In this document: in pieces, positions 8,139-19,015 of the stretch
Layout of the letters: every line of letters starts with the position of its first letter
Numbering within the stretch: position 1 is the stretch's first letter
Notes under the pieces: generated by a model
The model's input: the letters and a program-made list of their open reading frames with translations, nothing else
Told to the model about the DNA's origin: nothing
The model's database searches: none
Origin: Spongiactinospora sp. TRM90649
GTDB taxonomy: Bacteria; Actinomycetota; Actinomycetes; Streptosporangiales; Streptosporangiaceae
Assembly (NCBI RefSeq): GCF_029382225.1
Contig: NZ_JARLTC010000019.1
Coordinates: 62,001 to 126,000, forward strand
DNA: 64,000 bases
Direction of reading: 5' to 3'
Program-made: the position numbers and the translations under genes

Positions 8139-9428
8139 GTGACTCTCACCGCTGACGACAAACGCGCCCGGCGGCGCCCGCACCGGGCCTGGTACGTCGC
8201 GCTGATCGCGCTCGTGGCCATCATCGGCGCCGCCGGGTTCCGCGCCACCCCCGGCGTCCTGATCGGCCCGCTGGAGCAGGAGTTCGGCTGGACCCGGGGC
8301 ACGATCTCCATGGCCGTGTCGATCAACCTGGTCCTCTACGGCGTGACCGCCCCCTTCGCCGCCGCGCTGATGGACCGCTTCGGCATCCGCCGGGTGGTCT
8401 CCCTGGCGCTGCTCCTGGTCGCGGTGGGCAGCGGCCTCACCGTTCTGATGAACGCGAGCTGGCAGCTCGTGCTCTGCTGGGGCGTGCTGGTCGGGTTCGG
8501 CACCGGGGCGATGGCCCTCGCCTTCGCCGCCACCGTCGCCGACCGCTGGTTCGTACGGCACCGCGGCCTGGTCGTCGGCGTCCTCACCGCGGGCGGGGCC
8601 ACTGGGCAGCTCATCTTCCTGCCCCTGCTCGCCTACCTGGCAGGAAACGAGGGCTGGCGCGTCGCCTCGCTGACCGTGTCCGCCGCCGCCCTCGCCGTGG
8701 TCCCGCTGGTGTGGCTGCTGCTGCGCGACCACCCGCAGGACGTCGGCACCACCGCGCTCGGCGCGCCAGCCGACGCGCCCCGCGCGGACCCGCCGTCCGG
8801 GGGCGCCGCCCGGCGAGCCCTGCGGGTGCTCGGCGAGGCCGCCCGCACCAGGTCGTTCTGGATGCTCGCCGGCGGGTTCGCGATCTGCGGCGCCAGCACA
8901 AACGGGCTGATCCAGACCCACTTCATCCCCGCCGCCCACGACCACGGGATGCCCGAGCAGACCGCGGCCGGGCTGCTCGCGCTGGTCGGGATCTTCGACA
9001 TCGCCGGCACCGTCCTGTCCGGCTGGCTCAGCGACCGGGTGGACCCGAGGATCCTGCTCATCGCCTACTACCTGCTGCGCGGCGGATCGCTGCTGATCCT
9101 GCCCAGCCTGTTCGACTCCACCGTGGTGCCCAGCATGCTGATCTTCATCGTCTTCTACGGACTGGACTGGGTGGCGACCGTCCCGCCCACGGTGGCGCTC
9201 TGCCGGGCCGTCTACGGGCCGGACGGCTCGGTGGTCTTCGGCTGGGTCTTCGCCTCCCACCAGGTCGGCGCGGGCCTGGCCGCCGTCGGCGCCGGGCTCA
9301 CCCGGGACATCTTCGGCGAGTACACCTTCGCCTGGTACGGCGCGGGCCTGCTGTGCGCGATCGCGGCCGTGATGTCGGCGCGCATCCCGAAGAGGGCATC
9401 CTTGAGTGGTGAACCGGTCGCAGGATGA
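8139..9428 (+). CDS. MFS transporter (oxalate/formate or monocarboxylate antiporter-like)
   Basis: This 429-residue MFS protein has 12 predicted helices. The first loops read FRATPGVLIGPLEQEFGW and LMDRFGIRRVV, as in the OFA/monocarboxylate transporter group. I chose the GTG at 8139 (VTLTADDKRARRRPHRAW), because the TTG at 8112 adds residues unlike the family; the ribosome site is poor in either case. It is divergent from the GlxA-type regulator, and its last 23 bases overlap the next gene, so the two are probably translated together. The substrate is inferred only at the level of small organic acids. Confidence 0.82.
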   Translation: MTLTADDKRARRRPHRAWYVALIALVAIIGAAGFRATPGVLIGPLEQEFGWTRGTISMAVSINLVLYGVTAPFAAALMDRFGIRRVVSLALLLVAVGSGLTVLMNASWQLVLCWGVLVGFGTGAMALAFAATVADRWFVRHRGLVVGVLTAGGATGQLIFLPLLAYLAGNEGWRVASLTVSAAALAVVPLVWLLLRDHPQDVGTTALGAPADAPRADPPSGGAARRALRVLGEAARTRSFWMLAGGFAICGASTNGLIQTHFIPAAHDHGMPEQTAAGLLALVGIFDIAGTVLSGWLSDRVDPRILLIAYYLLRGGSLLILPSLFDSTVVPSMLIFIVFYGLDWVATVPPTVALCRAVYGPDGSVVFGWVFASHQVGAGLAAVGAGLTRDIFGEYTFAWYGAGLLCAIAAVMSARIPKRASLSGEPVAG

Positions 9429-10170
9429 CAATCAGGGTGCAGAGCGCGGTGGCCAGCGTAGTGAGGAGCTTCGTGACAAGCGGGTCCTTCCCATGGTCGT
9501 GCGCATCGAGCGGGCCTCGCCGCCCGAGCGCACCGACGCGCTCGAAGCCGCCGCCCGCGCGGTGCTGACCCTGCTGAACGACCCCAGGTCGGCCGACCCG
9601 GAGGAGTGGCGGCCCGCGGTGCGCGAATGGGAGACGCTGGGCATCAGGAAGGTCGTACGGCGGGCGCGGGGCGCGGAGTGGACGCGCGTGCTGGCCCTGC
9701 CCGGCATCACCGTCACCGTGCGGACCGCCGAGGTCAGGGTCCACCCACCGGTGCCGCTGGACGACTGGCCCAAGGACCTGTCGAGACTCCAGGTGCGCGG
9801 CACCGAACTGGAGGACACGGCCCCGCCACCGGCCGCCGATTTCGAGGGTGCCGTGCTGTGGGTCAACCCGGCACTGGAGATGTCGGCGGGCAAGGCCATG
9901 GCCCAGGCCGGGCACGCGGCGCAGCTCGCCTGGTGGGGGAGCGGCCCGGCGGACCGCCTGGCCTGGCGGGAGGCCGGGCTCGCGGTCGCGGTGCGGACGG
10001 CCGGGAAGGACGACTGGGAGCGACTGGTCGCTGCCGGTCTGCCCGTCGTCCGCGACGCCGGGTTCACCGAGATCGAGCCGGGCTCCTGCACGGTCGTCGC
10101 GGACGCCCCGTGGCTGCGCGGCGGAGGCTACCGCCCGCCCGGCGAGGGCCCGCTGCGCGACGGCGCCTGA
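9406..10170 (+). CDS. PTH2-type peptidyl-tRNA hydrolase domain protein
   Basis: This 254-residue protein has a C-terminal PTH2 fold (about 145-240) with the family signature in MSAGKAMAQAGHAAQLAWW and an acidic segment DAGFTEIEPGS. PTH2 enzymes release peptides from prematurely dissociated peptidyl-tRNA. Actinomycete members carry an extra N-terminal domain, here including VVRIERASPPERTDALEAAA. I kept the upstream start (GTGGTG at 9406) because homologues have residues before the LPMVVRIE motif. It overlaps the MFS stop by 23 bases, suggesting translational coupling, but no functional link to transport is obvious. Confidence 0.82.
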   Translation: MVNRSQDDNQGAERGGQRSEELRDKRVLPMVVRIERASPPERTDALEAAARAVLTLLNDPRSADPEEWRPAVREWETLGIRKVVRRARGAEWTRVLALPGITVTVRTAEVRVHPPVPLDDWPKDLSRLQVRGTELEDTAPPPAADFEGAVLWVNPALEMSAGKAMAQAGHAAQLAWWGSGPADRLAWREAGLAVAVRTAGKDDWERLVAAGLPVVRDAGFTEIEPGSCTVVADAPWLRGGGYRPPGEGPLRDGA

Positions 10171-10179
10171 CGGCGGGTT

Positions 10180-11229
10180 CTAGCGGTATTCCAGGATGTC
10201 GGCGTAGACGCCCCCGGCCGGGCTGAAGCGCTCCGGCGCCGGGCTGTCGTAGACCACCATCAGCGAGCCGTCGGCCAGCACCGCGAGGCCCTCCGGGTGG
10301 TCGTCGCCGACGCCGTAGGCCGGTTCGGCGACCTCCTCCAGGTCGGCCGCCGTGATCAGCCCCGAGGCCGCGGGGCCGCGCTCGCTCATCGCCCCCGGCC
10401 AGCGCACGATCCGCACCGGGCCGTCCAGGTCCATGCTCGGCCCGGCCAGGATGAGCAGGTCATCGCCGTGCGGGCACAGGTCCCGCACGCCGAGGCCGCG
10501 CAGGTTCACGAAGTGCTTGCGGTACTTCCGCTCGTGGCCCTCGCCGTCGTCGAGGTCGGCCAGCCGCAACCGGTCGTGCCGGTGCTCCTTCGGCCGGATC
10601 TCCAGCAGCACGGCCCAGCCGCGCAGCACGGGCCCGCGCAGCCCGATGTAGAACCGTCCCTTCCGTACGGCGATGCCCTCGATGTCCAGGCCGTTGTCCT
10701 TGCCGGGGATGGCGAGGAAGGGCGCGAGGTGGGGGTCGTCCTGCAGGATGGCGGCCAGGTTGTCGTCGCGTCCGGCGAGGATGGCGGCGGTGCGCTCGCC
10801 GTCCTCGCGGACCGGCCGGACGTGCGGGGTCCCCTCGCCGATCAGCGGCAGCCGGACCAGGGTGAACCGGTTCTCCTCGCGGATCACCGTGGACAGCCGC
10901 CGGTGCGCCTTGGCGGTTTCGGATCCCTTGACCCTGCGGCGTTTGAGGCTGTGCGACCCGACCGCCCACAGCCAGCCGTCGTCGCGGGCGATGCCCTCGA
11001 TGTCGGCCTCCTCCTCGCGCCCCGCCGGGAGGTCCACGAAGTCGGCGAGGGCGAAGCCGCGCTGGTCGTCGTAGCGGCCGTCGCGCAGCACCAGGTGCTC
11101 GATGGTGGCGGTCTCGTCACCGGCCACCCACAGGCCGGGGCCGTCGGTGCGGACGGCGGACAGGTTGGTGTGGGTCTCGGCGGTCTGCGAGTCGGTGGTG
11201 AAGCGGAGTTCCACCCGATGCTGCGGCAT
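10180..11229 (-). CDS. DUF3616 domain protein
   Basis: This 349-residue protein spans a full DUF3616 domain, with recurring blade-like strings such as LSAVRTDGPGLWVAGDE, ADIEGIARDDGWLWAVGS, LDIEGIAVRKGRFYIGLRG and HPEGLAVLADGSLMVVYDS. The repeated DIEGIA motif and the spacing suggest a beta-propeller. No signal peptide or membrane helix is visible. It converges on the PTH2 gene with a 9-base gap. The biochemical role of the family is not established. Confidence 0.82.
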   Translation of the reverse strand: MPQHRVELRFTTDSQTAETHTNLSAVRTDGPGLWVAGDETATIEHLVLRDGRYDDQRGFALADFVDLPAGREEEADIEGIARDDGWLWAVGSHSLKRRRVKGSETAKAHRRLSTVIREENRFTLVRLPLIGEGTPHVRPVREDGERTAAILAGRDDNLAAILQDDPHLAPFLAIPGKDNGLDIEGIAVRKGRFYIGLRGPVLRGWAVLLEIRPKEHRHDRLRLADLDDGEGHERKYRKHFVNLRGLGVRDLCPHGDDLLILAGPSMDLDGPVRIVRWPGAMSERGPAASGLITAADLEEVAEPAYGVGDDHPEGLAVLADGSLMVVYDSPAPERFSPAGGVYADILEYR

Positions 11230-11680
11230 GGGGACATCATGACAGTGCGATCAACGATTGCCGAGAAGGCACGCGATATACCGAGCTGACCTGAACTTTC
11301 ATGAATTCCAGTGGAGAGGGCGGAGTTTGCCGTACGCTGCCGAACGTGCCTGATGGGGCGGATGGGAATCCCGGGACTCCAGGGACCGCCCGCCTCTGTC
11401 ACGTGCACCACCAATCCCGTTCCGGCGGAGCGCAGGCGCGGGTTTTCATAGAAGCGCGGCCCGACCGCCGCGACCAGGCCCATGGCCGGTCGTCGCGTTC
11501 CCGTCGCGTGGACCGGGCGAGGTGACGCCTGGGCCGATCGCCGCGCCATCGACCCATCCGCCCCTCGCCCGGTCCACTCCTTCTCGCGCGGCCGTGCCCC
11601 CTGGTCAACTGGTTCAACGACCCCCTCGCGGGGGAGGAACGCGGTGTTCGTCGCGGTCCATGATGATCCGGGGGTAACTC
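11230..11680. other. Intergenic region with one short hairpin
   Basis: These 451 bases separate the DUF3616 gene (minus) from the DUF1269 gene (plus). I see no supported ORF. A perfect 5-bp G/C hairpin (CCCCC, TCGC loop, GGGGG; 11621-11634) lies about 45 bases before the DUF1269 start. The rest shows no clear repeat or RNA structure. Confidence 0.4.
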
Positions 11681-12181
11681 ATGGCCGAACTGATCGCCGT
11701 CACCTATGACGACGTCGACACCGCCGTCCAGGTCCGAGAGACGCTGCTGGGGCTGCAGCGGGAGAACCTGATCCAGCTCGCCGACCTGGTGGTGGCCGAG
11801 CGCAGGCCCGACGGCGCCATCGAACTGCGTCAGTCGCAGAGCACGACCGGCACCGGTGCCGCGGGCGGCGCGCTGTGGGGCGGCCTGATCGGGCTGATCT
11901 TCTTCATGCCGCTGCTCGGCATGGCGGTCGGCGCGGCCAGCGGATCCACGGCGCGTGCCGTCACCGACATCGGCGTGGACGACGACTTCATGCGCGACCT
12001 CGCCGAGGCGCTGCGCCCCGGCGCCGCCGCCGTCTTCATGATCCTTGTCTCGGCCTCCCGCGACAAGATCGCCGAACAGCTCGCGCCGTACGGCGGGAGC
12101 CTCGTCGCCACCCGGCTCAGCCGCGAAGCCGAACGCCAGCTCAAGGAGGCGCTCGCCGTCGCCAGGTCCGCGCACCGGTGA
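11681..12181 (+). CDS. DUF1269 membrane-associated protein
   Basis: This 166-residue protein matches DUF1269: an N-terminal MAELIAVTYDDVDTAVQVRETL, then a glycine/alanine-rich hydrophobic hairpin (about 63-90, from GAAGGALWGGLIGLIFFMPL), then a helical C-terminus. GGGGG stands 8 bases before the ATG. Family members are often found with stress and envelope genes, but the function is unknown. The next gene downstream, 72 bases away, is ftsH. A link to membrane quality control is possible but only inferred. Confidence 0.85.
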   Translation: MAELIAVTYDDVDTAVQVRETLLGLQRENLIQLADLVVAERRPDGAIELRQSQSTTGTGAAGGALWGGLIGLIFFMPLLGMAVGAASGSTARAVTDIGVDDDFMRDLAEALRPGAAAVFMILVSASRDKIAEQLAPYGGSLVATRLSREAERQLKEALAVARSAHR

Positions 12182-12253
12182 CCTGGCACCGACCCGCCGA
12201 CCGGTGACGCGACAGGAGAGACTGGAAGGAGGCGGACGGACGGAGGTGGGCTC

Positions 12254-14328
<2,075 letters not shown>

Positions 14329-14332
<4 letters not shown>

Positions 14333-14423
14333 CCCGATCCACGCCCCCACCCAGTCCGCCCCTCACCCAGGACGGGCTAACCCGATCCACGCCCCCAGTC
14401 GGCCCCCTCACCCACGGGACGGG
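14329..14423 (+). repeat. Imperfect tandem repeat of about 48 bases after ftsH
   Basis: A 48-base unit (14329-14376) beginning CTAACCCGATCCACGCCCCC is followed by a 47-base second copy (14377-14423) with the same beginning. A decayed third start (CTTACGCG) follows at 14424. The first unit overlaps the ftsH stop codon. Confidence 0.7.
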
Positions 14424-14526
14424 CTTACGCGCTGCCCACTCACCGGTGCCCTTCGCTTGCGAGGCGGGTCTGCGCGCTGTCGCGCACCCAATCGCCCTCG
14501 CTGCGCTCGGGCCGTTCTTTCATGTC

Positions 14527-14966
14527 GGGGGCGTCCCACCAGGCCGATCGCGACGTCGAGGCGGCGGCGCTGCCCGCCGGAGTGGGTTCTGACCCTATCG
14601 TCCGCGTGCTCGGTGAGCCCGATCGCGGCGATGAGCGGGTCGGCGTCCCACGGGCGTTCGATCGAGGGCGTGGAGAAGGGGGCGTAGTAGCGACCGAGAT
14701 GCTGGAGCAGTTCGCGGACGCGCCATTCGCCGTGGTCTCGCCACGACTGCAGGACGATGCCCGCTCTGGCCCGCCAGCCCTCGTCGCCGTGCGCCGGGTC
14801 GACGCCGAGGACCTCGACCCGGCCCGCCGACCGGCTCCGGAAGCCATCCATGATCTCGATGCTGGTCGTCTTCCCGGCGCCGTTCGGCCGAGCAGGCACA
14901 GGACCTCGCCGCGATGCGCCTGGAAGGTCACATCGTGCAGGACGTCGGTCGTGCCGTAGTGGTGCG
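14527..14966 (-). pseudogene. ABC transporter ATP-binding protein remnant (DrrA/CcmA type)
   Basis: Two reading frames together encode the front half of an ABC ATPase. One reads YGTTDVLHDVTFQAHRGEV and stops matching inside Walker A. The other resumes at NGAGKTTSIEIMDGFRS and continues to the signature SGGQRRRLDVAIGLVGRP. A single missing C in the Walker A region (around 14886-14890) explains the frameshift. The similarity ends just before the expected Walker B aspartate, so the C-terminal third, including the catalytic glutamate and H-loop, is missing. It is non-functional. Confidence 0.82.
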
Positions 14967-15281
14967 GCTGGAGCCGTTGTCCGCGCAGCACGCGGAGGGG
15001 TTGTGGGAGGCCGGGGGTGATCCGTCCTGTGGACGTGAGTCGGGCAGGTACGTCCCGCAGGCCTTGACGGCATGCGCTCCCTGGTCGCCCGGGCCCTGGA
15101 GCAGTACGGCGAGCGGCGGCGCGTGCCCTGGGTGCAGGTCGAGGTGGCCACCAGCCGGATCGCGGGCACGACCTCCTACCACGACGTGTCGCCCGGTGAT
15201 CGCGGCCTGTGCATCGGCCATACCTAGGTCGGCACACCGTGGCAGCGCACCGGCCTGAACTCCGAGGCGAAGCTGCGCGGA
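14956..15281 (+). pseudogene. GNAT acetyltransferase remnant
   Basis: A frame starting VVVRLEPLSAQHAEGLWEAG resembles the N-terminus of RimJ/RimL-like GNAT proteins. The match shifts frame near 15070 and continues with MRSLVARALEQYGERRRVPW and SRIAGTTSYHDVS. It hits an in-frame TAG at 15225-15227, where homologues have Trp (IGWTWVG), and resumes as VGTPWQRTGLNSEAKL before ending abruptly. The C-terminal acetyl-CoA-binding half is absent. The 5' end abuts the 5' end of the ABC remnant on the opposite strand, so both look like products of the same deletion or rearrangement. Confidence 0.78.
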
Positions 15282-15324
15282 GCCGCCGTCCATACGACCA
15301 GGCCCCCGGTGGGGATTAGGGTGA

Positions 15325-15921
15325 GTGGCCGTGACGACGATCGTGTTGGCTTCCGCTTCTCCGGCCAGGCTGGCGCTGCTGCGCAGTGCCGGGCTGGACC
15401 CCAAGGTGATCATCAGTGGTGTGGACGAGGAGGCCGTGAGCGCGGAGACGCCCGCGGCGCTGGCGCTCACGCTCGCCCGGGCCAAGGCGGCGGCGGTGGC
15501 CGAGCAGGTGGGGGACGGGCTGATCATCGGGTGTGACTCCGTTCTGGAGTTCGACGGTGTCGCGTACGGCAAGCCGGAAACGCCGGAGACGGCCAAGGCA
15601 CGCTGGGCGCGGATGCGCGGCAGGAGCGGGCGGTTGCTGACCGGCCACTGTGTCGTCGACGCGGCGAGCGGCCGTGAGGCCGCCGAGGTCGGATCGACGG
15701 TCGTGCGGTTCGGCACGCCCACGGACGGCGAGATCGCCGCCTATGTGGCGACCGGTGAGCCGTTGCGGGTGGCCGGGGCCTTCACACTGGACGGGTTCGG
15801 CGGCTGGTTCGTCGACGGGATCGACGGCGATCACGGGAACGTGCTCGGCATCTCGCTGCCGCTGGTGCGCCGCCTGTTCGGGGAGCTGGGCGTCGAGGTC
15901 GCCACTCTCTGGCGGGCCTGA
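15325..15921 (+). CDS. maf: Maf-family nucleoside triphosphate pyrophosphatase
   Basis: This 198-residue enzyme removes pyrophosphate from non-canonical or modified nucleotides, limiting their incorporation into nucleic acids. The Maf signature is at the N-terminus ([17 protein letters not shown]), with SGVDE and CDSVLEFDG further in. The length is normal. The GTG at 15325 is used; a second GTG at 15331 is also possible. It is followed after about 95 bases by the EI24 membrane protein. Confidence 0.92.
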   Translation: MAVTTIVLASASPARLALLRSAGLDPKVIISGVDEEAVSAETPAALALTLARAKAAAVAEQVGDGLIIGCDSVLEFDGVAYGKPETPETAKARWARMRGRSGRLLTGHCVVDAASGREAAEVGSTVVRFGTPTDGEIAAYVATGEPLRVAGAFTLDGFGGWFVDGIDGDHGNVLGISLPLVRRLFGELGVEVATLWRA

Positions 15922-16015
15922 CACAGGGGGGTCCGCGCCCTTTGGCGCTGATCGGACGGCGGAGATCGCCGAGGTTGCGGGCCAGGAGGCGAAAGGACGC
16001 GTTAGCCTGCCGGGC

Positions 16016-16837
16016 ATGGGTGTAATGCGTGCGTTTTTCGGCGGCATCGGGTTCTTCTTCGAAGGGTTGCGCTGGTGCGCGCGACACCCGCGATGGTGGC
16101 TCTTCGGACTGTTGCCGGCGCTCGTCGCGCTGGTGATCTATGTGGCGGCGCTGATCTTCCTGGGGAACCGGGCGGGTGAGTTGGCGGAGTTCGCCACGCC
16201 CTTCGCGGACACCTGGAACACGGTGCTCCGGGACACCATGCGGGTGCTCCTCGGAATCGTGATCTTCGGTGCGGGCCTGGCGATCGCCGTGCTGACCTTC
16301 ACCGCGCTGACGCTGATCATCGGGGAGCCGTTCTACGAGAAGCTGTCGGAGAAGGTCGAGGAGTCGTACGGCGAGGTGCCGCAGGGGCACGACGAGCCGT
16401 TGTGGCGATCGATTCCGCGCTCGATCCGCGACAGCCTGGTCACGTTGGGATATGTCCTGCTCTTCACGATTCCGTTGTTCGCGCTGGGATTCGTACCGGT
16501 GATCGGGCAGACGGTGGTGCCCGTGCTCGGCGCGGCCGTGTCGGGCTTCTTCCTGACGGTGGAACTGACCGCGCTCGCGCTGGAACGCCGGGGCATGCGG
16601 CGTAAGGCCAGGTTCGGGGTGCTTCGCGGGAACAAGGCGAGCGCCCTCGGTTTCGGGGTCATGGTGTTCGTCATCTTCCTGATTCCGGTCGGGGCCGTGG
16701 TGGCGATGCCCGTCGCGGTGTCCGGGGCGGCGATCATGGTGCGTCAACGTCTGGCTCCCGCTCCCGTGAACGGCCCGCTGGGGCCGGAGGGTCACGATCC
16801 GAGGACGCCGTGGCCTCCGCTGGGGCGGCAGCCCTGA
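16016..16837 (+). CDS. EI24/CysZ-like integral membrane protein
   Basis: This 273-residue membrane protein has an EI24 (CysZ-like) domain. Hydrophobic segments lie near residues 28-48, 75-105, 145-190 and 225-250, and the family motif GEPFYEKLSEKVEE follows the second one. E. coli CysZ imports sulfate; actinomycete homologues have not been assigned a substrate as far as I know. The start was placed at ATG 16016 (MGVMRAFFGG); an upstream in-frame extension overlaps maf and is not coding-like. The 3' end overlaps the convergent DUF4192 gene by 104 bases. Confidence 0.83.
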   Translation: MGVMRAFFGGIGFFFEGLRWCARHPRWWLFGLLPALVALVIYVAALIFLGNRAGELAEFATPFADTWNTVLRDTMRVLLGIVIFGAGLAIAVLTFTALTLIIGEPFYEKLSEKVEESYGEVPQGHDEPLWRSIPRSIRDSLVTLGYVLLFTIPLFALGFVPVIGQTVVPVLGAAVSGFFLTVELTALALERRGMRRKARFGVLRGNKASALGFGVMVFVIFLIPVGAVVAMPVAVSGAAIMVRQRLAPAPVNGPLGPEGHDPRTPWPPLGRQP

Positions 16838-17963
16838 CCGTGGTCCCGGCGGGCCCGGCGGTGGGCATGGAAGGAGCGTCGCCGCCCTGGTCGTCGACCA
16901 GGGCCAGCAGGGGGAGCAGCCAGGACATGTGCGGCCTGCCCATCGCCTGATCGAGGTCGGCCGGTCGCGGTATCCGGTCGTCGAGCCGGTCGGGCGGCAG
17001 CATGTGGTTCAGCGCCTGCGACAGCAGGACGGCCATGGAATAGCCGGGATCGGCGGCCAGGGCGCGCCGCAGGGCCAGGTCGGCCAGCGCGCAGTCGCCG
17101 CTCCGCCAGGCTGCGAGGGCGAGCAGGGACGCGACCGGAGGCAGGAAACGGGGCTCGGCCCTGCGGACCAGGTCGTGCCACAGCGCGAGATGCGCGCGCA
17201 GGCCGTCGGCGCCCATCGAGGTCCAGGCCTCGTCGCGGACCCTGATCACGGCCAGCGCGAGGCCGAGGCGCGCGGCGTCGTCGTCGCTCAGCCGTCCGCC
17301 CGATCGGTAGGCCTCGACGGCGGCGTGAACGCGGGCGATGCCGTCGGTGACGACCTCCGAGGCGAGCCCGTCGGCGTCGCGGCAGCTCTGGAAACGGCCG
17401 ATCATGTTGGTCATCGCGCGCCGGGTGGCCTTGCGCATGGCCTTCCTGACCGCGCCGCCGAGCGGCGTGACGGACTCCTCGAGCGCGGCGCGGTCGGGGA
17501 GGGCGACCATGCCGTGCAGCGTGGCCATGGCCGGGATCTGGCTGGTGGCCACGTCGTAGGGGGTGCCGTCGGCGGGGCAGCACGTCGTGGCCTGGCAGAT
17601 GTAGGACCAGTAGCGCCCGCCCTCGGTACGCAGCGCCTCGGCCACGAAGATGTCGGCCCCGTGGGACAGGGAGCGGATCCGGTCGACGGCGGGCGTGACC
17701 AGCGGGCCGGGGCCGTAGCCGATGGCGATGACGTGGGTGATGCGCTCGTTGAACAGGATCGGTACGTAGCCGTCGAGCGCGTCGGGGGAGAGCGGGAGAT
17801 CCCAGCGCAGGGTGAGCCGGGCCTGCCCGTGGGGATGCGGATGGGCGCCGGACAGGCCGAGCACGACGAGACTGCGGGTGGGGTGGAAGCCGATCAGATA
17901 GGGGACGGCGGCGAGCACGTCGACGGGGCCGGACAGGGTGAGGCTGGGCGGGGTCGATGCCAT
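16734..17963 (-). CDS. DUF4192 domain protein
   Basis: This 409-residue actinomycete-specific protein has the DUF4192 pattern: GPVDVLAAVPYLIGFHPTRS, then LVVLGLSG, RWDLP and VIAIGYGPG. The C-terminal tail (from about 365) is proline- and alanine-rich and is encoded in the overlap with the EI24 gene. There is no membrane segment. Its function is unknown. Confidence 0.85.
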   Translation of the reverse strand: MASTPPSLTLSGPVDVLAAVPYLIGFHPTRSLVVLGLSGAHPHPHGQARLTLRWDLPLSPDALDGYVPILFNERITHVIAIGYGPGPLVTPAVDRIRSLSHGADIFVAEALRTEGGRYWSYICQATTCCPADGTPYDVATSQIPAMATLHGMVALPDRAALEESVTPLGGAVRKAMRKATRRAMTNMIGRFQSCRDADGLASEVVTDGIARVHAAVEAYRSGGRLSDDDAARLGLALAVIRVRDEAWTSMGADGLRAHLALWHDLVRRAEPRFLPPVASLLALAAWRSGDCALADLALRRALAADPGYSMAVLLSQALNHMLPPDRLDDRIPRPADLDQAMGRPHMSWLLPLLALVDDQGGDAPSMPTAGPAGTTVRAAAPAEATASSDRDPPAPAGRSREREPDVDAP

Positions 17964-18097
17964 GCGCGAGAGCCTGCCGCCATCGCGGCCCCCGATTTTC
18001 TACCGAACCGCGTTCTGTGGATGACCGGCCATGAGGTCGTCGGCGGGGCTGTGGATAAGACTCCCGCTCGCGTCACCGCATTGCGGGCTCGATGAAC

Positions 18098-18122
18098 CCG
18101 GCCACGGGCGGCGTGGCCGGGC
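18098..18122 (-). terminator. Terminator hairpin after the small conserved gene
   Basis: CCCGGCCACG (18098-18107) pairs perfectly with CGTGGCCGGG (18113-18122) around a 5-base loop, 15 bases beyond the stop of the minus-strand gene at 18137. Confidence 0.65.
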
Positions 18123-18136
18123 GAACGCCGGAAGGA

Positions 18137-18475
18137 TCAGCCTTCTGCCTGCTTGCGACGCTCGTTGTAGGCGCGCATCCGCGCCGGGTAGCCGGTGAGC
18201 TGGACATCGTAGACGGGCAGCGCGAGATTGCGCGCCACCTTGATGATGACCTTGGGGGAGCCCACCCTGCGCCTGGTCCACTCGCCGTCATCGGCGACCG
18301 CGACCGCTGTCGTGTCGGTGGCGAAGGTCTCCGGCTCGACGTAGAACTCCACGCCTCGCCGGCTTTTCGCGAACTCGATCAGCGCCTCGATGTCGGCATC
18401 CGTCGCCTCGCGGTCGAACTTGGCCAGGCGTTGGCCGCGCTGCTTGCGCAGCCCGTATCGGTCACGCCATCTCAT
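18137..18475 (-). CDS. Conserved actinomycete protein of unknown function
   Basis: This 112-residue soluble protein begins MRWRDRYGLRKQRGQRLAKF. It contains EATDADIEALIEFAKSRRGV and ends with YDVQLTGYPARMRAYNERRK, a pattern I associate with a short protein found widely in actinomycetes. It is basic and has no membrane segment. The ATG at 18475 has AAGGAAC upstream; the longer in-frame extension to 18622 is not coding-like. No function can be assigned. Confidence 0.75.
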   Translation of the reverse strand: MRWRDRYGLRKQRGQRLAKFDREATDADIEALIEFAKSRRGVEFYVEPETFATDTTAVAVADDGEWTRRRVGSPKVIIKVARNLALPVYDVQLTGYPARMRAYNERRKQAEG

Positions 18476-19015
18476 GTTCCTTGTATACCTCCCCGGACGT
18501 ATTCCCGTTGAGCCTCGGGGAATCCTAGGACATTTCGCCGCATCGGTATACCGATCCGGGTGGCGTGCGCCGGATCGGCACCTGTGAGTAAAACAACGTT
18601 CACCGGGCCGGCGAAGTTCCATGCGTTATCGGTTCATTGCCCGTGCCGGAGGGTGACCGCGTCCGTGATCACCATGCCGCCGCTCCCGCCCGGGGCGCGG
18701 CCGATCGCCGTCCGCTCGCCCCGGAAAGGACTCGCCGCGAAAGGGGCCGATCCAAAGCTGAGAAATGTGGAAGTGTCCGGTGGAATGCGCGGGGGAATGT
18801 CTGGAAAGGGAGAGCGTGTTCGCCGGATGGCGTCCCAGGTGGCCGATGAACGCGGGCGAGGCGCGGCGGGGCATGATCGCCCCGCCCACCCTGATGGAGG
18901 TATGCCGGTTTCGGGGGACACGTAGGGGTTTCCACTGATGTGTGGATGAGGAACTCTGCGGAAGATGGACTGACAAGCAGAGGCCGACGTTGTCCCACGG
19001 AAGGGCGTCCTCATC
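18476..19015. other. Intergenic region with a perfect 14-base palindrome
   Basis: These 540 bases lie between two divergent genes. The clearest element is the perfect palindrome ATCGGTATACCGAT at 18542-18555, about 70 bases upstream of the minus-strand gene. I see no supported ORF or RNA gene in the remainder. The 3' part is purine-rich and leads into the ribosome site GGAAGGG of the DUF1707 gene. Confidence 0.45.

Noticed and set aside
11301-11525. A 74-codon ORF in the DUF3616-DUF1269 gap
   Set aside because: It has no ribosome site and no G/C third-position bias, and the peptide resembles no family.
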